From an uncultured Oscillospiraceae bacterium (GTDB lineage: Bacteria; Bacillota; Clostridia; Oscillospirales; Acutalibacteraceae), in assembly GCA_902492455.1 (NCBI GenBank), contig CABULH010000003.1:1-64000 (forward strand): 64,000 nucleotides of DNA. The letters run 5' to 3'. The notes beneath the pieces are model-generated. The model was given only the letters and a program-made list of their open reading frames with translations, did no database searches and had not been told where the DNA came from. This document shows positions 44,612 to 54,385 of the stretch, piece by piece (the first letter of the stretch is position 1; every line of letters starts with the position of its first letter). The translations under genes and the position numbers were made by a program.

Positions 44612-45862
44612 TCAGCGGATCTGCCCGTCGCCGCGAATAATATATTTCACAGTCGTCAGCTCCCGCAGACCCATCGGTCCCCGTGCATGAAGCTTCTGGG
44701 TGGAAATACCGATTTCCGCGCCCATGCCGAATTCACCGCCGTCGGTAAACCGCGTGGAGGCATTGACATAAACCGCCGCCGCATCCACCTGGGCGGTAAA
44801 CTGCTCTGCCGCTGCATAGCTGTCGGTGACGATACATTCACTGTGTCCGGTGCCGTAAGCGGCGATATGCGCCACCGCTTCCTCCAGGGAATCCACCACC
44901 CGCACAGCCATGATATAATCCAGATATTCGGTTCCCCAGTCCTGTTCCTCCGCTTTTTCACAGGGGGTTCCCGCCAGAATGGCGGCCGAACGGCCGCAGC
45001 AGCGCAGGGTCACATTCTTTTCCCTTAACCCCGCCGCAATCACCGGCAGCGCCCGGGGGGCAATATCTTGATGCACCAGCAGCGTTTCCGCCGCGTTGCA
45101 GACGGAGGGCCGGGAGGTTTTGGCATTAACGGCAATGGCCGCCGCCATGGCAATATCCGCGTCTTTATCCACATACACATGGCAATTGCCGGTGCCGGTT
45201 TCGATTACCGGTACAGTGGCATTCTCCACCACCGAACGAATCAGCCCCGCCCCGCCTCTGGGAATCAGCACATCGATCATTCCGTTCATCCGCATCATGG
45301 CAGTGGCGGTTTCCCGGGAGGTATCCGTTACCAGCTGCACCGCATCCGCGGGCAAACCGCCCTGGATGAGTCCCTCCCGGATGGCTTCGGCCACCGCTGT
45401 ATTGGAACGGATCGCTTCTCTGCCGCCCCGCAGAATCACGGCGTTGCCCGCCTTGAGACAAAGGGCGGCAGCATCGGAGGTGACATTGGGGCGGGCCTCA
45501 TAGATAATACCGATAACCCCCATAGGCACCCGGACCTTCTGAATGCGCAGGCCGTTAGGACGGCGGAAGCCTTCCACGGTTTCCCCTACCGGATCCGTCA
45601 GTGCCATCACTTCCCGCACCCCGTCCGCCATGCCCTTGATGCGGGTCTCGGAAAGGGATAGCCGATCCAGCATCGCCTGCGGCGTACCTGCGGCCGCGGC
45701 AGCTTCCACATCCATCCCATTGGCTTTCAGGATAGCCGGGATATGGGCCTCCAAAGCGGCGGCAATCGCCTCCAGGGCGGCATTTTTTTTTGCCTCGCCG
45801 GCAGTGGCCAGCATCCGGGCGGCCTGGCGCGCCAGCATTCCCATCTCTTTGAGTTCCTGCAT
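44612..45862 (-). CDS. proA: Gamma-glutamyl phosphate reductase
   Basis: 416 residues, aldehyde-dehydrogenase fold. The catalytic cysteine lies in SRPSVCNAAETLL; other family sequences are IYEARPNVTSDAAALCLKAG and GTEYLDYIMAV. It reduces gamma-glutamyl phosphate to the semialdehyde with NADPH, the second step of proline synthesis. Its ATG is 33 bases after the proB stop, so they are one operon. Confidence 0.97.
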   Translation of the reverse strand: MQELKEMGMLARQAARMLATAGEAKKNAALEAIAAALEAHIPAILKANGMDVEAAAAAGTPQAMLDRLSLSETRIKGMADGVREVMALTDPVGETVEGFRRPNGLRIQKVRVPMGVIGIIYEARPNVTSDAAALCLKAGNAVILRGGREAIRSNTAVAEAIREGLIQGGLPADAVQLVTDTSRETATAMMRMNGMIDVLIPRGGAGLIRSVVENATVPVIETGTGNCHVYVDKDADIAMAAAIAVNAKTSRPSVCNAAETLLVHQDIAPRALPVIAAGLREKNVTLRCCGRSAAILAGTPCEKAEEQDWGTEYLDYIMAVRVVDSLEEAVAHIAAYGTGHSECIVTDSYAAAEQFTAQVDAAAVYVNASTRFTDGGEFGMGAEIGISTQKLHARGPMGLRELTTVKYIIRGDGQIR

Positions 45863-45895
45863 CGTTCAGACGCTCCCTTCTTTCAGATACGATGA

Positions 45896-46696
45896 TTATT
45901 CTGTGCCGGACGGCAGAAACAAGGTTCCCTGCGGTTCACCGTCCAACAGATTGTACAGCTTTTCCGGGCGTGATCCATCCATCACCACCGTGGGGATTCC
46001 CGCCGCCAGAGCGATCTGGGCGGCGTGAAGTTTGGCCAGCATGCCGCCGGTACCCCGCCGAGAACCTGCGCCGCCCGCCAGGGAAAGCAGCTGATCGTCA
46101 ATGGCCGTCACCAGAGGAATCCGCTTGGCGGCAGGATTCACCCGGGGATCGGCATCATAAAATCCATCGATATCTGTAAGCAGCACCAATCCCTGCGCTC
46201 CCACCAGGTCCGCCACAATAGCGGACAGGGTGTCGTTGTCGCCAAACTCGATTTCCTCCACGGCTACCGTGTCGTTTTCATTGATAATGGGTACCGCGCC
46301 GTATTCCAACAGCCGGCACAGGGTATTCACCGCGTTCCGCTTGCGGATATCCTCCTCCACCACATCCCGGGTCAGCAGGACCTGCGCGGTAACATAGCCG
46401 TATTCCGCAAACAGCTTATCGTAGGTATACATCAGTTCACACTGCCCCACCGCTGCCGCAGCCTGTTTGCCCTCCACATCCCGCGGGCGCTCCTTGAGGC
46501 CCAGATGTCCGGCGCCCACGCCGATGGCGCCGGAAGAAACCAGCAGTATCTCCCGGCCGGAATTGCGGATATCGGATAGAACTTTTACCAGAGCTTCGAT
46601 CCGGCGGATATTGAGCCGGCCGTTCTCATATGTAAGGGTGGAGGTACCCACCTTGACAACCAGGCGTTTGGCCTGGGCGATCATGGTCTGTGCCAT
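45896..46696 (-). CDS. proB: Glutamate 5-kinase
   Basis: 266 residues from ATG 46696 (MAQTMIAQAKRLVVKVGTST), with GAAAGAAGGA upstream; the frame continues upstream but without family sequence. An amino-acid kinase domain is complete, and the C-terminal PUA domain found in longer homologues is absent, which is normal in many Firmicutes. It phosphorylates glutamate at the first step of proline synthesis and is usually feedback-inhibited by proline. proC is not in the window. Confidence 0.96.
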   Translation of the reverse strand: MAQTMIAQAKRLVVKVGTSTLTYENGRLNIRRIEALVKVLSDIRNSGREILLVSSGAIGVGAGHLGLKERPRDVEGKQAAAAVGQCELMYTYDKLFAEYGYVTAQVLLTRDVVEEDIRKRNAVNTLCRLLEYGAVPIINENDTVAVEEIEFGDNDTLSAIVADLVGAQGLVLLTDIDGFYDADPRVNPAAKRIPLVTAIDDQLLSLAGGAGSRRGTGGMLAKLHAAQIALAAGIPTVVMDGSRPEKLYNLLDGEPQGTLFLPSGTE

Positions 46697-46838
46697 GGTG
46701 ATCCTTCTTTCCACGGATATTGCCCGCCGCTTCAAAACGGATATGAAATAAAACCGGCCTGTCCCCACGGCGAATGCAAGCCTCAGTATACCATATTTCC
46801 CCACAAATGGAAATGGGAATAATGGAAAAAACGGAAAA

Positions 46839-46873
46839 AAACAGCGTCCCTCCACAATGGAGAGACGCTGTTT
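46839..46873 (-). terminator. Terminator of the DNRLRE gene
   Basis: AAACAGCGTC (46839-46848) pairs with GACGCTGTTT (46864-46873); the minus-strand copy is followed by a T-run. Confidence 0.8.
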
Positions 46874-46909
46874 CCGCATATATAGAAGAATAATCTCGAA
46901 AAAATGGAA

Positions 46910-48388
46910 TTAAGCGTGATGGTAGTTGATTGTCACATAGGGGCGCTTATTTGTTGCGCCGCTGTCGCTGCTGACATAACATGTGCGGTTGGTCTTTTGG
47001 GTATCCACACTCGTGGGTTTGATCACAATACCGTAGTTGGCATAGCCGTAGGTAATCCAATTGGTAACCAGATTGGTGACATTATAAGCGTGAACGGTAG
47101 AGGAGGAATCGGTGGTCCGGGCTACAACAGAGCCTGGCGCGGCGGTGCCGTACGCCGGGGAAGCCTGGGTGTTCCAGGTGAGGGTGGACGAATTGAAATT
47201 CCAGCTAGCAGCATAGGCCCGGTAGGTATTATTGTTGCCGCTCTGATAGCTGGGGTAATAGGTCATATACATGTAAGCGTTCTCAATCACATCACTGGAG
47301 CTGACGGCGGAAGGCATGGTGAAGCGAATAAAGGTCCGATGCTCGTAGGCATTGCCGCCGCTGACATAGGAACCCACATAGAGTCGGTCCAGCGTATAGA
47401 AATTGGCGTTGGGGCTGCCGGAGTGGACGGTGGTATCAGCGATAGAATTGGCATCCCGGGCAGTCGTAGCCTGATAGCTGGTGCTGAGGGTAACAGGATA
47501 CGACCGCTCATCGTCCTGCAGCCATTCCGCTTCCGGGGTGACGGCATAGATACAGCCGTCCGCAGTGGGGGTCAATGCGACATCCACCGCGCCGCTGAAA
47601 TCATCCTGGGCATCCACCATATAAGGAGAAACCAGACAGAATATCTCTTCCTCCGTCTCGGTATCGGTGAATACAACGGCATTGTCCTCCCGGAGGGTGG
47701 CTGTAAGGCCGGTATAATAGAGCCGATACTGATAAGTACCGCCGTCCGTAGGCTGGCTGAGAACCAACTTTTCTTCCAGTCTCTTTGCATGCAGATTGCA
47801 GACCAGATCCGTGTTCCCGCGCACATTCTCATAAGTGGCGGAAGCGCCGGTGGTCACCTGCGTCAAAGCATCCAATTCGGCATCATCCGCTGACGCAGGC
47901 GCTGCCTCTTCCGCAGGCGCCACGGTGGCGGTGCGCACAGCGGTATTGGTCATTGAGAACCGCAGGGTGTGGCCTTTATAGGAGATCATAAAGGGGGCAT
48001 CGCCGGAAACAGCCGAGGGCAGCCATACATCAAAATCATTGGCAGTATTTTTCAAATAGGAAACCGTATTTCCCGTTTGCTGCGCGGCCATGGCCTGAGG
48101 CGCCGCAGCAAGCAGATTCCCAGACAGCTGTACCGTCTGCAGGGTGTTGTCGATTTCCTTCCACTCTCCATTTTCCTGGTAATGCACGGGGGTACCATAC
48201 AATGCGGCAGTGTAATGGCCGTTTCCCTTGTCGAAATATTTGACCCCTTCCTCCCGCATGGAGACAATTTCCACAGGAACGGCGTTCTCCGCTGCGGCAG
48301 AACCCTGCCACAAAGTAACTTGCAGACTAAGCAGAGCAACCGTGGTCACCGTGAGACTGCGTTTCCAGAACTTTGTTTTTCTTGACAT
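46910..48388 (-). CDS. Secreted DNRLRE-domain protein
   Basis: 492 residues; start ATG 48388 follows AGGAGG. A signal peptide (about 1-33) ends near GSAAAENA. A beta-rich N-terminal part (SMREEGVKYFDKGNGHYTAA... QENGEWKEIDNTLQ) leads to a DNRLRE domain in the C-terminal third (SIADTTVHSGSPNANFYTLD... RTFIRFTMPS). In Clostridia this arrangement usually heads large RHS/YD-repeat or wall proteins; here it stands alone and full, with no RHS region behind it. Likely secreted or wall-associated; no membrane anchor is seen. Confidence 0.88.
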   Translation of the reverse strand: MSRKTKFWKRSLTVTTVALLSLQVTLWQGSAAAENAVPVEIVSMREEGVKYFDKGNGHYTAALYGTPVHYQENGEWKEIDNTLQTVQLSGNLLAAAPQAMAAQQTGNTVSYLKNTANDFDVWLPSAVSGDAPFMISYKGHTLRFSMTNTAVRTATVAPAEEAAPASADDAELDALTQVTTGASATYENVRGNTDLVCNLHAKRLEEKLVLSQPTDGGTYQYRLYYTGLTATLREDNAVVFTDTETEEEIFCLVSPYMVDAQDDFSGAVDVALTPTADGCIYAVTPEAEWLQDDERSYPVTLSTSYQATTARDANSIADTTVHSGSPNANFYTLDRLYVGSYVSGGNAYEHRTFIRFTMPSAVSSSDVIENAYMYMTYYPSYQSGNNNTYRAYAASWNFNSSTLTWNTQASPAYGTAAPGSVVARTTDSSSTVHAYNVTNLVTNWITYGYANYGIVIKPTSVDTQKTNRTCYVSSDSGATNKRPYVTINYHHA

Positions 48389-48702
48389 TTTTATCCTCCT
48401 GCTCTTTTTTTCACAAACTCATCAGCTGGTTTGTGCAGACCGTTATCCACAGGTCGCTAACAGCATAACAGATATTTAGAATTTTTACAATATTTTCTAA
48501 TATTAAAACCATCAGAATATTAAAATTGAAAGTTTAATCTATTTATTATATCTACATAAAGCGGATTTTATGTAGTAATATTCATCAAGCGGCTTGAAAA
48601 GTGCCTTCTGCCCAATGACTGAATCACGTTTTTGTAAAAAACACCGGGGAAGGACAAAGTCCTTCCCCGGTGCACATCGTATTTATATAGGCATGTTCTC
48701 AA
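48389..48702. other. AT-rich upstream region with palindromes
   Basis: CTACATAAA (48552-48560)/TTTATGTAG (48567-48575) is a perfect 9-base palindrome with a 6-base spacer, and CAAAC/GTTTG repeats flank 48411-48434. A single DnaA-like box TTATCCACA occurs at 48443-48451. These suggest transcriptional control of the DNRLRE gene. No gene is supported. The hairpin at 48642-48672 is listed separately. Confidence 0.5.
48642..48672 (-). terminator. Terminator of the FAD oxidoreductase gene
   Basis: CACCGGGGAAGGAC (48642-48655) is a perfect inverted repeat of 48659-48672, with GTTTTTT on the minus strand. Confidence 0.85.
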
Positions 48703-50106
48703 TTAAACGCAGGCGATGTCTCTCGCTACCACCACGCCGGTAACACTGGCCTGCATCAGTCCTCGGGTGATGCCCGCGCCGTCCCCGATGGCATACAGTC
48801 CCTGAACCGCGGTGCGGAAATGACTATCCACCGCTACTTTGGAGGAATAGAATTTTACCTCCACGCCATAAAGCAGCGTGTTTTTGGAGTAGAGGCCGGG
48901 CGCCACCTTGTCGAAAGCTTTCATGGCCTCGATCAGGCTGGTAAGATGGCGGTGCGGCAGCACAAAGGAGAGATCTCCCGGCACCGCGGTTTTTAGGGTG
49001 GGGACCGTGGTGGAACGGGCCAACCGGTCGGCATCCGTCCGCCGGCCCTGAAGCAGATCACCCAGCCGCTGCACCATAATACCGCCGCCGGTGAGCATAT
49101 TGCCCAGCTGGGCGATGTAACGGCCGTATTCAATGGGGCGGTTGAAAGGTTCGGTGAAGCGGGAAGAAACCAGCATGGCAAAATTGGTGTTGCCCGTGCG
49201 GCGCTCTTCCTCTGCATAGGAATGGCCGTTGACCACAGCAATGCCGCCCTCGTAATGCTCTTCGCTGACGATACCACCAGGATTCATACAGAACGTACGG
49301 ACTTTGTTTTCAAAGGTATCGCTGTAATAGACCATCTTCGCCTCATACAGCGCCTTGGTTAGATGATCCATCACCGCATTGGGCACCTCCACCCGCACGC
49401 CGATGTCCACCTCATTGTTGCGGGTATCAATGCCGTTTTCCCGAGCCACCCGATTAAGCCAATCCGCACCTCCGCGGCCGGGAGCAGCCACCACACAGCC
49501 TGCGGACACGGTTTCCGGCTCCTGTCCGCGGGTTATCAGCGTCACCCCGGTGACCCGGCCATTTTCAATCTGCAGACTGTCCGCCCGGGTCAATTCCCGG
49601 AACTCGAATCCCGGCTGCGCCACCAGCCAATGGTACATATTCCGCAGTGTCTCAAAGCTGTATTCAGTGCCCATATGGCGTACAGGACAATGAATCAGAT
49701 GGATGTTGTGACGGCTGCATTCATAATCGATCTCCTCCACCCGCTTATCATTGAGGCCGTGCACCTTTTCCGGCGCGCCGAAGGAGGTGTAGATGGAATC
49801 TGCGTAGGCGATCAGCTCCCGGGCTTCATCCCTGGACATGTATTCCACAATGTTGCCGCCCACCTCTTCCGATAAAGAGAGCTTGCCATCGGAAAACGCG
49901 CCGGCGCCGGACCAGCCGCTCATGATATTGCAGGGCTGGCAATGAACGCAGCGGCCAGTTTTCCGTGCCGGACAGCTTCTCCTGTCGATGGTGAGCCCCT
50001 CATCCACCAGCAGCACGGATTTACCCGGCGCCTTCCTTTTGAGCTCCAAGGCGGTAAAGATACCCGCGGGCCCGGCGCCCACGATGATCACATCATATTG
50101 TGCCAT
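48703..50106 (-). CDS. FAD-dependent oxidoreductase
   Basis: 467 residues. N-terminal FAD site VIIVGAGPAGIFTALEL, then SCPARKTGRCVHCQPCNIMS (four cysteines) and GWSGAGAFSDGKLSLSEEVG; the C-terminus has YAIGDGAGITRGLMQAS. This matches the large NAD(P)/FAD-dependent dehydrogenase family of unknown substrate, common in Clostridia, sometimes discussed with tRNA or quinone metabolism. Monocistronic, with its own terminator. Confidence 0.9.
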   Translation of the reverse strand: MAQYDVIIVGAGPAGIFTALELKRKAPGKSVLLVDEGLTIDRRSCPARKTGRCVHCQPCNIMSGWSGAGAFSDGKLSLSEEVGGNIVEYMSRDEARELIAYADSIYTSFGAPEKVHGLNDKRVEEIDYECSRHNIHLIHCPVRHMGTEYSFETLRNMYHWLVAQPGFEFRELTRADSLQIENGRVTGVTLITRGQEPETVSAGCVVAAPGRGGADWLNRVARENGIDTRNNEVDIGVRVEVPNAVMDHLTKALYEAKMVYYSDTFENKVRTFCMNPGGIVSEEHYEGGIAVVNGHSYAEEERRTGNTNFAMLVSSRFTEPFNRPIEYGRYIAQLGNMLTGGGIMVQRLGDLLQGRRTDADRLARSTTVPTLKTAVPGDLSFVLPHRHLTSLIEAMKAFDKVAPGLYSKNTLLYGVEVKFYSSKVAVDSHFRTAVQGLYAIGDGAGITRGLMQASVTGVVVARDIACV

Positions 50107-50381
50107 ATAGCCTGCTCCTTAATCGAAAAATTTCAGAAATGGTCGACAAAACAAAAAGACTGTACCCAAACTTTTATATTTTATCAAGAGATATTCTGTT
50201 TGTCAATGGATGTGGATAACTTCGTTGAAAAGTTGAAAAACAAGCGTTCTTTTTGGTTCAAAATAAGTGTGAATATGCGCCGGACTTGCTCTCTCGTTCT
50301 CCTGCAGACTGAAAATAGTTGAAAAGGATTAACCGGAAAGGAGCCGGTGGAAAACCACCGGCTCCTCTGCATGGTTGATCT
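50107..50381. other. Short intergenic region
   Basis: A 12-base perfect hairpin (50339-50366, AGGAGCCGGTGG/CCACCGGCTCCT, loop AAAA) ends the minus-strand htrA gene. No gene is supported. Confidence 0.7.
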
Positions 50382-51839
50382 TTAATTTCCCCGGGCTTCC
50401 ACCAGCGTCACTTTGACAGTAAAAGTGGTTTCGCGGCGGGTACGGCTGTCGATTCGGTTGAGGGTGATTTCCACCTCTTCCCCCACCTTGTGCTTGGACA
50501 ATTCGGCGCTGAGTTCGGCAGCGTTTTTTACCCGTACACCGGCGATATGGGTGATGATATCCCCCACCTGAACCTGCGTGCCCACAAAAACCGAATCAGA
50601 GTTGATGCTGACGATCTGGAAACCGCTGTCATAGCCGGTTCGGGAGAAAGGCGTACCGGTAACGGATAGCATGACCCGGCCGGTGGCGTAGCTATATTTT
50701 GTCAAATCGTCAATAACAGCCTTCGCCTCATTGATGGGGATGGCGAATCCCAGGTTCTCATAGTTCTCCCCATTGGCTTTGGCAGAGTTGATGCCAATGA
50801 CCTGACCCAAGGTGTTGAACAAGGGACCGCCGGAGTTGCCGGGATTAATAGCCGCGTCCACCTGCAGACATTTGATCGCGTAATCAGAATCCTCATATAC
50901 ATTCCGTCCGGAGCCGGAGAGGATGCCCTGGGTAATGGTCCAGCGCAAGCCTCCGGCGTTGCCGATGGCCACCACCCGGTCTCCCGGCGATACCAAAGAG
51001 GAATCACCGAACTCTGCCGGCTGCAGATCCGTAGCAGCGATTCGAATCACCGCCAAATCGGTGTATTTGTCCGAACCGATAATCTCCGCACTTTCGTATA
51101 CGGTTCCGTTATACAGCGTGACTTCAATCCGGGTATAAGGGACATCCCCTGCTTTCTCATTAATGACACAATGACGATTGGTGATAATATAACCGTCCGC
51201 CGTCATAACGATGCCGCTGGCCTCGCCCATAAGGGTTTCTTCTTCCCCGGCAAAAGTATTCTGCTTCATATACATGGTGAGGACCACGGTGGAATCCTTG
51301 TTTTTTTGATAGATCTGGCTGGTGGTGAGTCCCTCAGCGTCTTCAGCCGGTTCCTTGATATTCAAAGACGGAGCGTTTTCATCCGGCTCCCGCGGCGGCA
51401 GCACGCCGCCCGAAGAATTGGAAACAGGGTTGGAAGAGGAAGAATCAACCGGCGGTTTATTATCGTTCAGCGCCACCGCCAGCAGGACGGACAAGGTGAT
51501 GATGGTGCCGGCGCAGACCACCGCCAGCAGAGCGATCAGCACGCCTGCCGCGCTTTTTTTCTTTTTCGGCGGCTGCGGAGGCGGAACCTGTCCCGACGGC
51601 TGGTATTGCTGCCATCCGTAAGGATCATAGCCGCCCTGCGAGTAATAGCCGCCCGGCTGGGATTGATAAGCGTTTTGAGTCGGGGCGGCATCAGCGGCAG
51701 TTTCCGGGGCAGGATGATCGGCAGCGCCGGAAAGGGGTACCGGCGGTTCCTCCGCGCTCTGTCCGGCCAACGGCGGATCAGAAATCGGCGGAGTTGCTCC
51801 GTTCATACTCTCGTCTTTATTGTCAAACCAGTCGGACAT
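50382..51839 (-). CDS. Membrane-anchored HtrA/DegP-type serine protease
   Basis: 485 residues. The cytoplasmic N-terminus is Pro/Gly/Gln/Tyr-rich (about 50-92), followed by KKKK, one membrane span (98-124) and a Ser/Asn linker. The trypsin-like domain (about 170-380) has His223 in TNRHCV, Asp261 in YTDLAVIRI and Ser336 in GNSGGPL. A PDZ domain fills 395-480. It should degrade misfolded proteins outside the membrane. Upstream lies an OmpR-type two-component system, which may control it. Confidence 0.95.
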   Translation of the reverse strand: MSDWFDNKDESMNGATPPISDPPLAGQSAEEPPVPLSGAADHPAPETAADAAPTQNAYQSQPGGYYSQGGYDPYGWQQYQPSGQVPPPQPPKKKKSAAGVLIALLAVVCAGTIITLSVLLAVALNDNKPPVDSSSSNPVSNSSGGVLPPREPDENAPSLNIKEPAEDAEGLTTSQIYQKNKDSTVVLTMYMKQNTFAGEEETLMGEASGIVMTADGYIITNRHCVINEKAGDVPYTRIEVTLYNGTVYESAEIIGSDKYTDLAVIRIAATDLQPAEFGDSSLVSPGDRVVAIGNAGGLRWTITQGILSGSGRNVYEDSDYAIKCLQVDAAINPGNSGGPLFNTLGQVIGINSAKANGENYENLGFAIPINEAKAVIDDLTKYSYATGRVMLSVTGTPFSRTGYDSGFQIVSINSDSVFVGTQVQVGDIITHIAGVRVKNAAELSAELSKHKVGEEVEITLNRIDSRTRRETTFTVKVTLVEARGN

Positions 51840-51936
51840 GGTTCATCACACCTTTCGTTAGGATCATGGAATACCGTCATTCATTGTACAAGACAATTGT
51901 GTCCATTTGTTGAAGAAAATCAAGACTTTTCATAAA

Positions 51937-53466
51937 CTAAGCAGATTTATCGCTTTTTTCATTCTTATCCTGCTTGTTTTTTTCCTTTTCATGGGATCTG
52001 CCGCCCGGCAGCGGCAGATCCGCGTCGGGCAGCCAGAAGGTGAACTCACAGTATTCGCCTTCCACGCTGCGCACATAAATCTCTCCATGATGCAGATTGA
52101 TGACGCTCTTGACAATGTAGAGTCCCAGTCCCACGCCGTTTTTATCCAGACTGCGGGATTTATCGCTTTTATAAAAGCGTTCGAAAATCCTCGGCATTTC
52201 CTGGGCGGAAATCCCCAGTCCGGTATTGCGTACGCTGCAGTAGACCCGGCCTTCCCTTTTTTCCGTGCGGATGGTCAGAACGCCGCCGGGATTGATAAAT
52301 TTAATGGCATTGTCCAGCAGGTTATACACTACCTGGCCGATAAGATCATAATCGCCGTTGACGTCCGCCCGGCCGCAGTTCTCCAGACCGGTGACCGTGA
52401 TGTTCTTTTCCTCCAGCCGCCGCTCAAAGGACACCAGCACGCTGCAGGTGACCTCCGTCAGATCAAACCGCACGGGATTGAGTTTCAGGGCGCCGCTGTC
52501 GATCCGGGACAGATCCAGCATGGATTTTACCAGCCGGGAAAGACGCTTAACCTCATCGGACACGATTTTCAGATAATAATCCCGCTTTTCATCCGGTATG
52601 GTCCCGTCCAAGATCCCATCGATAAAGCCGGCAATGGTGGTCATCGGGGTTTTCAGTTCATGGGAAACATTCGCCACAAAACTGCGGTGCATCCCCTCGG
52701 TGGAGGAGAGGGAAACCGCCATATTGTTCAGGGAGGTCGCCAGTTCCGCCACCTCGTCCTTGCCGGAAACCGGCACCCGGGCGCTGAAGTCACCGCCGGC
52801 AAAGCTGCGCACGGCGGTAACCATCTGCCGCAGCGGGCGGACCAGCCGATAGGTCATGGCATAGATGGCGATGAAAGTCAAGGTCAGCACGCCGAGAGCG
52901 GAGAGGAAAAACACCTGCAGATTGTTCCGCAGGGTATCGTTGACGCCGCTGGCGGAAGCGGAAACAAAAACATAGCCGATTGGCTCGGCGCTGTCCGACA
53001 CATAGATGGGCGTGCCGGCGGTATATTGGCGGGAGGAATAGATCCCGCCCAGGGTGCCCACGCTGAAATAATCATTCCCCTTAAACTCCGTAAACACAGA
53101 GGCGGGAATCCGCATCCCCACATGGCTGCAGGCGGAGGCCTCCGAACAGAGGATCACTTCTCCTCCCTCCTGGCTCGGCGGAGAAACCAGCAGCACGCTG
53201 GAGCCGCTGGCCGACGCCCGCTCCCGGATCAGCGGCACCAGCGTATCCGAAACAATGAGATAGCTGTTGCTGTTTTCAGCGGACGGCACCGTATGCTTGG
53301 CCGTCTGCTGGGCGATCTTTTCCGCGTTATCCCCCAGGAGCTCCCGCTTGTCGGATACCCAATAGCGAGAGGTCAGCAGCATCTGCATACCGCCCATGGC
53401 GGCAAAGCTGACGATGATGATCAGGGACATCACGGTGAAATATTTGGAGAAAATACTTTTGAACAT
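51937..53466 (-). CDS. Sensor histidine kinase (HAMP, HisKA)
   Basis: 509 residues: membrane span, extracellular sensor (about 32-185), second span (about 188-208), HAMP, HisKA with the phosphoacceptor in ANVSHELKTPMTTIAGF, and HATPase_c with the N box NLLDNAIKF and G boxes NTGLGIS and GVGLGLYIV. The tail is Lys/Asp-rich. It follows the response regulator gene by 23 bases and should pair with it. The extracellular ligand is unknown. Confidence 0.95.
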   Translation of the reverse strand: MFKSIFSKYFTVMSLIIIVSFAAMGGMQMLLTSRYWVSDKRELLGDNAEKIAQQTAKHTVPSAENSNSYLIVSDTLVPLIRERASASGSSVLLVSPPSQEGGEVILCSEASACSHVGMRIPASVFTEFKGNDYFSVGTLGGIYSSRQYTAGTPIYVSDSAEPIGYVFVSASASGVNDTLRNNLQVFFLSALGVLTLTFIAIYAMTYRLVRPLRQMVTAVRSFAGGDFSARVPVSGKDEVAELATSLNNMAVSLSSTEGMHRSFVANVSHELKTPMTTIAGFIDGILDGTIPDEKRDYYLKIVSDEVKRLSRLVKSMLDLSRIDSGALKLNPVRFDLTEVTCSVLVSFERRLEEKNITVTGLENCGRADVNGDYDLIGQVVYNLLDNAIKFINPGGVLTIRTEKREGRVYCSVRNTGLGISAQEMPRIFERFYKSDKSRSLDKNGVGLGLYIVKSVINLHHGEIYVRSVEGEYCEFTFWLPDADLPLPGGRSHEKEKNKQDKNEKSDKSA

Positions 53467-53489
53467 GCACGTCCCTCTTCCCGGGCAGG

Positions 53490-54188
53490 TCAGGCGGTTT
53501 TATCCTTGACCTCGAATTTGTAGCCCACGCCCCATACGGTTTTCAGGGTCCACTGATCGGACACCCCATCCAGCTTTTCCCGCAGGCGCTTGACATGAAC
53601 GTCCACGGTGCGGCTGTCGCCGTAGTATTCGAAGCCCCACACCTCATCCAGCAGCTGATCCCGGGTGTAGACCCGGTTGGGGTTGCTGGCAAGATGATAA
53701 ATCAATTCCATCTCCTTGGGCGGGGTATCGATCTGCTTGCCCCGCACCCGGAGTTCATAATTTTCCATATTAATATACAGGCCGTCATAGCTGACTTCCT
53801 TGGGCTTTTTCTGCTCCTGGGCGCCGCTGCGACGCAGCACCGCCTTGACCCGGGCGATAACCTCCTTGGCCTCAAAGGGCTTCACCACATAATCGTCCGC
53901 CCCCAGTTCCAGACCCAGCACCTTATCGAACACCTCGCCCTTGGCGGTGAGCATGATAATGGGACACTGGGATTTTTTGCGGATTTCCCGGCAAACCTGC
54001 CATCCATCCAACTGGGGCATCATCACATCCAGCAGAATCAAATCGGGTTTCTCCGTATCGAACATTTCCAGCGCCCGGACGCCGTTGCCCGCAATCACCG
54101 GATCAAAACCCTCTTTTTCCAGATACAGCCGCAGCAGTTCACAAATATTGCTGTCGTCATCAACGACCATGATTTTACTTCCCGCCAT
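53490..54188 (-). CDS. OmpR/PhoB-type response regulator
   Basis: 232 residues. Receiver with the acidic triad, phosphoacceptor Asp54 in LILLDVMMPQ and Lys104 in VVKPFEAKEV; winged helix in the C-terminal half (TPPKEMELIYHLASNPNRVY and RTVDVHVKRLREKL). First gene of the unit with the kinase. Possible targets include htrA and its own promoter. Confidence 0.96.
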   Translation of the reverse strand: MAGSKIMVVDDDSNICELLRLYLEKEGFDPVIAGNGVRALEMFDTEKPDLILLDVMMPQLDGWQVCREIRKKSQCPIIMLTAKGEVFDKVLGLELGADDYVVKPFEAKEVIARVKAVLRRSGAQEQKKPKEVSYDGLYINMENYELRVRGKQIDTPPKEMELIYHLASNPNRVYTRDQLLDEVWGFEYYGDSRTVDVHVKRLREKLDGVSDQWTLKTVWGVGYKFEVKDKTA

Positions 54189-54385
54189 GAGATATCCTCC
54201 TTCAACACGGTTGGCTTACTCCTTTAGTTTAGCAGATTTGAATGGATGTGTATGAACAGTATTTAAAAGTTTTGCCATCTTTTTATTGCGGCGGAAGGTT
54301 CCGCAGGGATTTTGGGATTGAAAAATCCTTATAATATGGTATGCTTATACAGTAATATCATAAATTATGCTCGGGAGGATTTTCC

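Noticed and set aside
48443..48451. DnaA box as a sign of a replication origin
   Set aside because: A single box without a cluster or dnaA/dnaN genes nearby.
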